A stretch of 18,026 nucleotides of DNA from the NCBI GenBank assembly GCA_050261415.1, contig JBLNDG010000128.1, positions 1 to 18,026 on the forward strand, in the 5' to 3' direction. Of this stretch, positions 1 to 6,435 are shown piece by piece. The stretch is from JBLNDG01 sp050261415 (GTDB lineage: Bacteria; Bacillota; Clostridia; Lutisporales; Lutisporaceae). The notes beneath the pieces are model-generated. The model made no database searches. It saw only the letters and a list, made by a program, of their open reading frames with translations, and was not told where the DNA came from. How positions within the stretch are numbered: position 1 is the first letter of the stretch; every line of letters begins with the position of its first letter. Position numbers and translations under genes: made by a program.

Positions 1-1
1 A

Positions 2-763
2 TCAAAGACTCAGGGAATCGTGTTAAAACATACAAACCTGGGCGAAGCAGACAAAATACTTACCATACTTACACGCAACAACGGAAAAATCAAAGCGATT
101 GCAAAAGGCTGCAGAAAACCCAAAAGCAGCCTTCTTTCGTCATCTGAAGTTTTTGTTTTTAGCGAATTTGTGCTTTACAGGGGGACGAATTTTTATCATA
201 TAACACAGGCAAACACAAGGGAAACCTTTTACAATATCAGGAAGGATTTATTGAAGCTTTCCTATGCAACATACTTTGTTGAGCTTGCAGAAACCGTTTC
301 AGATGAGGATATACCAAGCGAGAGGCTGTTTCTGCTCCTTGCCAAGGCTCTTTACTACCTCTCAACGGGCGAAATTCCTGCAGGCCTTCTTAATCTTGGC
401 TACCAGCTCAAGCTTATGGACATAAGCGGCTATCGGCCAAACGTATTGAGGTGTGTAAACTGTAGAAAACAAAAAGATGAATACGTAAGATTCAGTGTGG
501 AGCTGGGCGGTGTCATATGCAGGGATTGCCTTGACAGCGACAGCCTGAACCAATATAAGGATGCATACAGGATTAGCCATGGAACCGCAGAAGCTTTTAA
601 ATTTTTATTAAATACTGAAATTTCTAGATTAAATACTAAAAAAATTGATAATACTATTTTTAATGAAATGGAAAGAATAATTAGAGCTTTCATCCAAAAT
701 CATCTGGACAAGAAATTCAAATCCCTTGATTTTTTGGACGATATAAAAAATTCACAAATTTAG
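2..763 (+). CDS. recO: DNA repair protein RecO, 5' end cut by the window edge
   Basis: RecO is the cytoplasmic recombination mediator of the RecF pathway; it helps load RecA on SSB-coated single strands and anneals DNA. The reading frame is open from base 2, and the residues before the first GTG (base 20) read SKTQGI, the usual RecO lead-in to VLK..NLGEADKILTILT. That GTG is therefore an internal valine and the true start lies a few codons outside the window. An N-terminal OB-fold is followed by a helical domain. A zinc-finger-type pair of CxxC motifs (RCVNC and ICRDC) lies around bases 450-530. Its position upstream of glyQS matches the conserved Bacillota order. The last quarter is strikingly AT-rich. 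A 38-bp gap separates it from the next gene, so the two may be co-transcribed. Confidence 0.93.
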   Translation, partial: SKTQGIVLKHTNLGEADKILTILTRNNGKIKAIAKGCRKPKSSLLSSSEVFVFSEFVLYRGTNFYHITQANTRETFYNIRKDLLKLSYATYFVELAETVSDEDIPSERLFLLLAKALYYLSTGEIPAGLLNLGYQLKLMDISGYRPNVLRCVNCRKQKDEYVRFSVELGGVICRDCLDSDSLNQYKDAYRISHGTAEAFKFLLNTEISRLNTKKIDNTIFNEMERIIRAFIQNHLDKKFKSLDFLDDIKNSQI

Positions 764-801
764 AATATGCATCTGAAAAAGGTTTGAAAGGAGAAGGTAC
801 C

Positions 802-1407
802 ATGGATGTAAGTCTTGAAAAGATTGATATTATCAGGGATAGGACAGGAATATCATACAAAGAGGCGAAGGAAGCGCTTGAAGCTGCAAATGGTAATGTA
901 GTGGATGCCTTGATCAATATAGAAGAGGCAGGAAACAAAAAGTGGACAGAGACTATCACAGTTAAGGGAAATGAAGCAGTTGACAAACTTAAAGGTATTG
1001 TAAAATCCGGAAATGTGAACAGAATCAGAATTAAGAAGGATGAGTACGTGATACTTGATATACCTGTGACGGCCGGAGCAATAAGTGCTGTAGTGATTCC
1101 GCAGTTGACGGCTATCGGAACAGCAATTGCACTTCTGTCAAAATGCACAATTGAAGTTGAAAGGCCAAACAAACAGACTATTAACGTTACCGAAGCCATA
1201 GCAAATACTGCTGACGATATTGCCAACAAAATCAAGAATGCGGCGGGAGAGCTCAAAAATATGAGATCTGGAAACGTCAACGCCGAAACGACTATTTCGG
1301 ATCAGGTTGACACATATGGCGACAACACCTCTGATGTATATACTTATAAGACGGATGTGGGAACACATGCAAAAGCAGTAGATTTGGAAGATACATTCAG
1401 ACAGTAG
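802..1407 (+). CDS. DUF4342 domain protein with UBA/EF-Ts-like N-terminus
   Basis: A 201-residue protein of unknown function. Residues 1-45 look like the three-helix UBA/TS-N fold seen at the start of EF-Ts and NAC proteins (GISYKEAKEALEAANGNVVDAL). Residues from about 48 to 125 match the DUF4342 pattern, starting KWTETITVKGNEAVDKLK. That part includes a hydrophobic stretch (IPVTAGAISAVVIPQLTAIG) that could be a membrane-inserting or buried strand. The tail is polar and low in complexity. An in-frame TTG at 784 would add six residues, but the ribosome site AAAGGAG (787-793) lies inside that extension and sits 8 nt before ATG 802, so ATG 802 is the better start. The TS-N-like part suggests binding to a protein or nucleic-acid partner, but the function is not known. 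Confidence 0.85.
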   Translation: MDVSLEKIDIIRDRTGISYKEAKEALEAANGNVVDALINIEEAGNKKWTETITVKGNEAVDKLKGIVKSGNVNRIRIKKDEYVILDIPVTAGAISAVVIPQLTAIGTAIALLSKCTIEVERPNKQTINVTEAIANTADDIANKIKNAAGELKNMRSGNVNAETTISDQVDTYGDNTSDVYTYKTDVGTHAKAVDLEDTFRQ

Positions 1408-1444
1408 TGCACATCGGTATGCATGCTGCATATAATACAATATA

Positions 1445-1473
1445 TTGACAAAAGAAAGTTAATCTGCTAAATT
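1445..1473 (+). promoter_or_regulatory. Sigma-A promoter of the glyQS operon
   Basis: A perfect -35 TTGACA (1445-1450) is followed after exactly 17 nt by TAAATT (1468-1473), with an extended -10 TG at 1465-1466. Transcription would start near 1480, just upstream of the T-box leader. It is the best promoter match in the window. Confidence 0.8.
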
Positions 1474-1510
1474 AGTGGTAACGAGCCATATTCAGCTATC
1501 GGAACAAGTA

Positions 1511-1711
1511 TCATGTGCGTTGAAGAAGAGGAGTAGCCGGACAAAGCATTTGGAGAGAGCCGGGGATGATGAGAACCTGGTATTGCAGTCCGGGGAATGG
1601 CGCTTCGGAGCATATTTGATTGAAGAGGGTCAGGGATTAATATCCCGGGCCAATAAGGGTGGAACCGCGGAAGTAGACCTTTCGTCCCTTGGTGTCAAGG
1701 GATGGGAGGTC
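1511..1711 (+). ncRNA. Glycine-specific T-box riboswitch leader of glyQS
   Basis: This leader reads tRNA-Gly charging and lets transcription continue when uncharged tRNA binds. Stem I runs from about 1511 to 1617: ATGTGC (1513-1518) pairs with GCATAT (1610-1615), and CCGGAC (1537-1542) pairs with GTCCGG (1588-1593). The S-turn AGTA is at 1532-1535, and a GGGGATGATGAGAACC-type distal segment sits near 1562-1577. The specifier after GAAT is GGC (1599-1601), a glycine codon. Stem III is GGGAT/ATCCC (1633-1646), and there is no room for stem II, as in known compact glyQS leaders. The T-box AAGGGTGGAACCGCG occupies 1655-1669. Its UGGA bulge (1660-1663) complements a tRNA 3' end of UCCA, and bacterial tRNA-Gly has U73. 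The antiterminator pairs 1655-1659 with 1686-1690 and 1667-1673 with 1679-1685. Confidence 0.95.
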
Positions 1712-1724
1712 TTTAATATTTTTA
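1676..1724 (+). terminator. T-box-controlled intrinsic terminator
   Basis: A 16-bp stem pairs 1676-1691 with 1696-1711 around a GTGT loop; all positions pair if three G-U wobbles are allowed. A T-rich tract, TTTAATATTTTTAA, follows. The stem shares bases 1676-1690 with the antiterminator, so the two structures exclude each other, as expected for a T-box switch. Confidence 0.9.
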
Positions 1725-1744
1725 ATTTATTGGAGGTATAAAGC

Positions 1745-2665
1745 ATGACATTCCAGGAAATCATTTTGACACTTCAGAAATACTGGGCAGAGCAGCATTG
1801 CATAATTGCGCAGCCCTATGATGTGGAGAAAGGCGCCGGTACGTCCAGCCCCTATACTTTTTTGAAGGCTCTGGGTCCGGAGCCTTGGAGGGTGGCATAC
1901 GTCGAACCGTCCAGAAGGCCTGCTGATGCGAGATACGGGGAGAATCCCAACCGTTTGTACCAGCATCACCAGTTCCAGGTAATACTAAAGCCATCCCCGG
2001 ACAATGTACAGGATCTGTACCTGGGAAGCTTGAAAGCCATTGGAATAGACCCTGTCAAGCATGACATCAGGTTTGTAGAAGATAACTGGGAGAATCCTTC
2101 ACTTGGAGCATGGGGGCTTGGCTGGGAAGTTTGGCTTGACGGAATGGAGGTAACACAATATACCTATTTCCAGCAGGTAGGAAGTGTGGACTGCCAGCTT
2201 GAGTCGGCAGAATTGACCTATGGTTTAGAGCGAATAGCAATGTATATTCAGAATATAAACAATGTGTTCGATATCGAATGGGTTTCCGGTGTAACCTATG
2301 GAGACGTCTTCAAAAAAGCAGAATATGAGCATTCCAAGTACAGCTTTGAGGAAGCGGATACAACACTCCTCTTCAGATTCTTTGATGAATACGAAAGCGA
2401 AGCGAAGAGACTTCTGGGAAAGAACATTGTACTCCCGGCTTATGATTATGTATTGAAATGCTCCCATACCTTCAATGTATTGGATTCAAGAAAGGCCATA
2501 AGTGTCACTGAAAGAACAAGTTATATAGGGCGGATTAGAAATCTGGCAAGACAGGCTGCACAAGAATACTTAAAGCAGAGAGAAGAAATGGGGTATCCCT
2601 TACTCCGAAAAGGAATTTTCGGTGGACAGATCGTAGAGATTTCCGGAGGTGAGATAAATGAGTAA
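1745..2665 (+). CDS. glyQ: Glycyl-tRNA synthetase alpha subunit
   Basis: This is the catalytic subunit of the bacterial alpha2beta2 class II glycyl-tRNA synthetase, which activates glycine with ATP and charges tRNA-Gly in the cytoplasm. The 306 residues match the usual length of about 290-300. Characteristic blocks are visible: FQEIILTLQKYWAEQHCIIAQPYD at the N-terminus, the GAGTSSPYTFLKALGPEPW segment, the class II motif-2 region RRPADARYGENPNR, and YQHHQFQVILKPSP. ATG 1745 has GGAGG at 1732-1736 with 8 nt spacing. Expression is controlled by the T-box leader just upstream. The 3' end overlaps the start of glyS by 8 bp, which suggests translational coupling of the two subunits. I see no abnormality. 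Confidence 0.97.
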   Translation: MTFQEIILTLQKYWAEQHCIIAQPYDVEKGAGTSSPYTFLKALGPEPWRVAYVEPSRRPADARYGENPNRLYQHHQFQVILKPSPDNVQDLYLGSLKAIGIDPVKHDIRFVEDNWENPSLGAWGLGWEVWLDGMEVTQYTYFQQVGSVDCQLESAELTYGLERIAMYIQNINNVFDIEWVSGVTYGDVFKKAEYEHSKYSFEEADTTLLFRFFDEYESEAKRLLGKNIVLPAYDYVLKCSHTFNVLDSRKAISVTERTSYIGRIRNLARQAAQEYLKQREEMGYPLLRKGIFGGQIVEISGGEINE

Positions 2666-4739
2666 GGATCTTTTATTTGAAATAGGAACGGAAGAAACTC
2701 CGGCGAAATATATGCCGTCAGCCCTCGAACAGATTAAAAATTTAGCAGCCTCCGCATTTCAGGATAACAGGATAAGCTATGAGGAAATAAAAACCTATGG
2801 CACGCCCAGAAGGATAGTATTGCATGTAAAGAATATATCCGAATATCAGGAGGACTTGGAAGAGCTTGTGAAAGGTCCATCCAAAAAGGCGGCTTACGAT
2901 GAAAACAATAATCCAACCAAAGCCCTACAGGGTTTCTTAAGGGGGCAAAAAGCCGAACTCAGCGATGTTTTTGTCAAGGAACTTTCCGGTGTGGAGTATA
3001 TATACTACAAGAGGCATGAGAAGGGCAAGTCTACCAGTGAGGTGCTGAAGACGGTACTTCCGGGTATTATGACTTCTGTTGTATTCCCCAAATCAATGAA
3101 ATGGGGTAACAAATCCTTCAGATTTGCAAGACCTGTAAGATGGTTGGTGCCTATATTTGGAGACGAGCTTATTGAATTTGACAAGGACGGCATCAGATGC
3201 AGCAGATACACCAGGGGCCACAGGGTTTTGTCACAGGGAGAAATAGAAATAAAGAACGTTTCGGAGTATTTTGACAAGCTAAGACAAGGCTATGTTATAG
3301 TTGACCAGGAAGAAAGACGTTCACTGATTAGAAAACAGTGTGAGGACCTCGCCGGGCAAAAGGGCGGAGAAGTACTCATGGATGAGGAACTGCTGGAGGA
3401 AGTAGTGTATCTCGTCGAATATCCGACAGCACTAATCGGGAGCTTCGAAGCAGAGTATCTTAAACTGCCTAAAGAGGTAGTAATAACACCCATGAAAGAA
3501 CATCAGAGATACTTCCCTGTTGTAGATAAGAGCAATAAACTGCTTAACTACTTCATTACAGTAAGAAACGGCAATGACCAGTACCTTGACATAGTAAGAG
3601 AGGGAAATGAGAAGGTTCTAAGGGCAAGGCTTGCAGATGCAAAGTTCTTTTATGACGAAGACTTGAAGACACCGCTGGATGACTGTGCCGAGAAGCTTAA
3701 GAATGTTGTTTTCCAGGAAACACTCGGTACTATATATGAAAAGACCCAGAGGATAAAGACGATCTGCGGCAGTATTTCAGAGGTCCTCCGAATCCCGGCA
3801 GAACAGCAGGCACAGTTAATAAGATCCGCTCATCTTTGCAAGGCCGATCTGGTAACAAATATGGTTAAAGAGTTTGATGAGCTTCAGGGTATAATGGGCA
3901 GGGAATATGCCTTGATACAAGGGGAAAAGCAGGCCGTTGCCGATGCTGTAAAAGAGCATTATATGCCGAGATTCGCCGGCGACAATACACCGGAGACAAT
4001 GAATGGCGCTATACTCAGCATTGCAGATAAAATTGATACAATATGCGGCTGCTTCGCCATAGGAATACAGCCCACCGGTTCCCAAGACCCTTATGCACTA
4101 AGGCGCCAGGCAATAGGAATAACCTCAATAATATTAGAGAGAAAGCTTCACCTGGAATTAACCCAATTATGCGACACTGCTTTGAAAGCTTTTGCGGATA
4201 AGGGGATTCTGAAGGGTGATATCGGCAGCATCAGGAAGGATGTAATGGAGTTTTTCAGGCAGAGATTCAAGAATGTAATGATTGACAGAGACTTTGAATA
4301 TGATGTTATAGACTCGGTAATAAATGCAGGCTTTGATGACATGCTTGATTCATGGCTGAAAATACAGGAGCTTGCAAAATGGAAGTATAAGGAGGAGTTT
4401 ACTAATATATTAGGTTCTTTCAACAGGGTTTCCAATTTGGCTTCCAAAGCAGAAAGTACGGATATAAACACTGAATTGTTCACTGAAGCTTCTGAGCTTG
4501 AACTTTTAAATGCCTTTTTAAAGGTAAGGGCAGAATACGACAAAAGCATTGAAAACAGGGAATATGACAAAGCATTGAGCCTGCTTATTACGTTGAAAAA
4601 ACCAATAGACGATTTCTTTGACAACATAATGGTCATGGTTGAGGATGAAGATGTAAAAAGCAACAGACTTGGTTTGCTTCTTAATATTGCAAGTATGATG
4701 AACAGGCTGGCTGACCTTGGGGCTGTGGTAATCAAGTAA
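2658..4739 (+). CDS. glyS: Glycyl-tRNA synthetase beta subunit
   Basis: This beta subunit of the tetrameric glycyl-tRNA synthetase binds tRNA and is needed for aminoacylation. The 693-residue length is typical. The N-terminus reads DLLFEIGTEETPAKYMPSAL, the standard opening of the family. The middle holds the RPVRWLVPIFGDE and TPMKEHQRYFPV blocks. An HD-like segment (KADLVTNMVKEFDELQGIMGREYA) lies around residues 395-420. The C-terminal helical part is the DALR-type anticodon-binding region. ATG 2658 lies inside the end of glyQ, and its ribosome site TTTCCGGAGGTG is within glyQ. Transcription comes from the T-box promoter. No strong intrinsic terminator follows, so some read-through into the next unit is possible. 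Confidence 0.97.
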   Translation: MSKDLLFEIGTEETPAKYMPSALEQIKNLAASAFQDNRISYEEIKTYGTPRRIVLHVKNISEYQEDLEELVKGPSKKAAYDENNNPTKALQGFLRGQKAELSDVFVKELSGVEYIYYKRHEKGKSTSEVLKTVLPGIMTSVVFPKSMKWGNKSFRFARPVRWLVPIFGDELIEFDKDGIRCSRYTRGHRVLSQGEIEIKNVSEYFDKLRQGYVIVDQEERRSLIRKQCEDLAGQKGGEVLMDEELLEEVVYLVEYPTALIGSFEAEYLKLPKEVVITPMKEHQRYFPVVDKSNKLLNYFITVRNGNDQYLDIVREGNEKVLRARLADAKFFYDEDLKTPLDDCAEKLKNVVFQETLGTIYEKTQRIKTICGSISEVLRIPAEQQAQLIRSAHLCKADLVTNMVKEFDELQGIMGREYALIQGEKQAVADAVKEHYMPRFAGDNTPETMNGAILSIADKIDTICGCFAIGIQPTGSQDPYALRRQAIGITSIILERKLHLELTQLCDTALKAFADKGILKGDIGSIRKDVMEFFRQRFKNVMIDRDFEYDVIDSVINAGFDDMLDSWLKIQELAKWKYKEEFTNILGSFNRVSNLASKAESTDINTELFTEASELELLNAFLKVRAEYDKSIENREYDKALSLLITLKKPIDDFFDNIMVMVEDEDVKSNRLGLLLNIASMMNRLADLGAVVIK

Positions 4740-4775
4740 GCTTTGAAAAAAGTATTGTTTTTTTAAATATATATG

Positions 4776-4805
4776 TTGCAGATACTAAATTCTTTATGTT
4801 AGTAT
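4776..4805 (+). promoter_or_regulatory. Possible promoter with overlapping dyad upstream of the ccpN-like gene
   Basis: TTGCAG (4776-4781), an 18-nt spacer and TAGTAT (4800-4805) form a plausible sigma-A promoter. A perfect 7-bp inverted repeat, ATACTAA (4782-4788) and TTAGTAT (4799-4805), fills the spacer and covers the -10 element. That is the layout of a repressor operator. It could be an autoregulatory site for the CcpN-like protein, but this is inference. The alternative is chance symmetry in AT-rich DNA. Confidence 0.35.
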
Positions 4806-4881
4806 TTATAGAGAATGCAGTATAGTATTATCTTTTTTCGTCTTGTTTGCCAAAAATAGATTATTTTTTACAAAACTGCAT

Positions 4882-4944
4882 CGGATTTCATCATAAATCC
4901 GGAGCAAAATACGCATTATAATAAAGCGGCTCAAATAAGCTCCG
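4882..4944 (+). repeat. Competing short hairpins in the ccpN-like leader
   Basis: CGGATTT (4882-4888) pairs perfectly with AAATCCG (4895-4901) over a 6-nt loop. CGGAGC (4900-4905) can instead pair with GCTCCG (4939-4944), just before the ribosome site. The two stems share bases 4900-4901, so they compete. There is no U-tract. The rest of the 221-bp gap between glyS and this gene is AT-rich, and I see nothing else in it. Confidence 0.3.
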
Positions 4945-4960
4945 TATCGTTTTGAGGCGG

Positions 4961-5602
4961 GTGATTGCTATAGAGTTTACAAGTCGTCAGAAGCAGATTA
5001 TAGAACTTGTGAAACAGTATCAGCCTATAACAAGTGAACAGTTGGCTGCAAAGCTTAGTATGACAAGGGCAGCCCTTAGGCCTGACCTTACTATTCTGAC
5101 AATGTCGGATATATTAGAAGCAAGGCCGAAGGTGGGATATTTTTATTCCGGAAAGAATATAAACAACATCGGCTGCGATTTTATAAAAAGCATTAAGGTG
5201 TCGGAAATAAAATCAAGACCCGTCATAGTGAGCGAGGATACAACGGTATATAATGCCATAGTAACATTATTTCTGGAAAATGTGGGGACAATATTTGTTC
5301 AAAACAACGGTGCACTTGCAGGTGTTGTATCAAGGAAGGATTTTATTAAGACTTCAATGGGAAATGCCGACATTCGGAACATGCCTGTCGGAATGATTAT
5401 GTCGAGGATGCCCAATGTTGTATATGCAATGGACAATGAAAGCGCTTACGATGTAGTAGTCAAGCTTATTACACATGAAATAGACAGTATACCTGTGGTA
5501 GAAGCCTTTAAAAACAATGAGGGCAAAGAAATGTACAGGGTGACGGGCAAGGTTTCCAAGACGAATATTGCAAAACTGCTTTATGATTTGTGCAGGGAGT
5601 AG
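4961..5602 (+). CDS. ccpN: CcpN-type transcriptional repressor (HTH plus two CBS domains)
   Basis: A DNA-binding regulator of the CcpN (YqzB) family. In B. subtilis, CcpN represses the gluconeogenic genes gapB and pckA during glycolytic growth, with activity set by ATP/ADP through its CBS domains. A winged HTH (SRQKQIIELVKQYQPITSEQLAAKL, then MTRAALRPDLTILTM) occupies about residues 5-60. Two CBS motifs follow at about 75-135 and 140-210. The start is uncertain: TTG 4952 has no ribosome site, whereas GTG 4961 follows GAGG (4954-4957) at a tight 3-nt spacing and gives the IAIEF opening usual in the family. I chose GTG 4961. The next gene begins 14 bp downstream. Placement beside glyS and the PPDK regulator matches B. 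subtilis. Here the likely target is ppdK or another PEP/pyruvate gene, by inference. Confidence 0.88.
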   Translation: MIAIEFTSRQKQIIELVKQYQPITSEQLAAKLSMTRAALRPDLTILTMSDILEARPKVGYFYSGKNINNIGCDFIKSIKVSEIKSRPVIVSEDTTVYNAIVTLFLENVGTIFVQNNGALAGVVSRKDFIKTSMGNADIRNMPVGMIMSRMPNVVYAMDNESAYDVVVKLITHEIDSIPVVEAFKNNEGKEMYRVTGKVSKTNIAKLLYDLCRE

Positions 5603-5616
5603 GTTAGGGGGATATT

Positions 5617-6435
5617 ATGGAAAAAAGTAGGGCAGTGTTATATGTAATTTCAGACTCAATCGGGGAGACTGCCGAACAGGTTGCGAAGGCAGCTTCAGCA
5701 CAGTATCCCGATTGCGAGATAAAAATCAAATGGATACCTTATGTTTCTGAAATAGAGAGTATTCAGGAAGTAATAAGCGAAGCAAAGGATCTGGACAGCG
5801 TAATAATGTTTACACTTGTAGTACCTGAACTGCGGGATTACCTTATAAAGCAGGCTGAAATTCATAAAATACCATGCGTTGATATAATGGGCCCCGCAGT
5901 AGAGGCCATTTCAAGAGTAACGAAATGCAAACCGACTGCCATTCCCGGTGCAGTAAGAAAACTGGATGCGGAATATTTTAAAAAAATTGAAGCAGTGGAG
6001 TTTGCAGTAAAATATGATGACTGCAAGGATCCAAGGGGGATAAAGAAGGCGGACCTCGTATTGATTGGAATTTCCAGGACATCAAAAACGCCTCTCGGCA
6101 TGTTCCTGGCCACAAAAAATATTAAGGTGGCAAATATTCCCTTGCTGCCGGAGGTAAAGCCTCCCAAGGAACTCTATGAAATACCGCCGCAAAAGATAAT
6201 AGGGCTTGTAATAAGCCCTGATCAGTTGAACCCTATAAGGCTTGAAAGGTTAAAATCTCATGGCTTAAGCAGCGAAGCGAATTATGCCAGCATAGAAAGA
6301 ATTGCCCATGAGTTAAAATATGCTGAAGAAATCATGAAGGATATCGGTTGCGCGATAGTCGATGTAACCGATAAAGCTATTGAAGAAACAGCAAATACAA
6401 TACTTCAAATATTAAAGGAGGCAAATTGCGAATGA
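5617..6435 (+). CDS. ppsR: Pyruvate, phosphate dikinase regulatory protein (kinase/phosphorylase)
   Basis: This is a bifunctional regulator of the DUF299 family. It inactivates PPDK by ADP-dependent phosphorylation of a threonine next to the catalytic histidine and reactivates it by Pi-dependent dephosphorylation, releasing PPi. The length of 272 residues is normal. The N-terminus has the family block VISDSIGETAEQVAKAA. A P-loop-like motif, GISRTSKT, lies at residues 151-158; many relatives carry S where G161 follows PL here, a mild variation. ATG 5617 is preceded by GGGGG (5607-5611). The stop codon overlaps the ppdK start as ATGA (6432-6435), so the regulator and its substrate enzyme are translationally coupled. 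The family is sometimes called yqfL; other members act on PEP synthase, but the neighbouring ppdK makes PPDK the clear target. Confidence 0.93.
   Translation: MEKSRAVLYVISDSIGETAEQVAKAASAQYPDCEIKIKWIPYVSEIESIQEVISEAKDLDSVIMFTLVVPELRDYLIKQAEIHKIPCVDIMGPAVEAISRVTKCKPTAIPGAVRKLDAEYFKKIEAVEFAVKYDDCKDPRGIKKADLVLIGISRTSKTPLGMFLATKNIKVANIPLLPEVKPPKELYEIPPQKIIGLVISPDQLNPIRLERLKSHGLSSEANYASIERIAHELKYAEEIMKDIGCAIVDVTDKAIEETANTILQILKEANCE

Noticed and set aside
717..1280. 187-codon minus-strand open frame across the DUF4342 gene
   Set aside because: The plus-strand frame has a good ribosome site and a recognisable family. The minus frame is hydrophobic antisense translation.
1475..1741. Open frame of 88 codons upstream of glyQ
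   Set aside because: It lies wholly inside the T-box leader, whose base pairing explains the sequence. It has no ribosome site and no protein-like motif.
4148..4735. 195-codon minus-strand open frame inside glyS
   Set aside because: It is an antisense shadow of a well-conserved synthetase gene, with Ser/Leu-rich low-complexity content and no ribosome site.
4746..4764. AAAAAA/TTTTTT hairpin just after glyS as a terminator
   Set aside because: The stem is only A-T pairs and too weak to count as an intrinsic terminator on its own.
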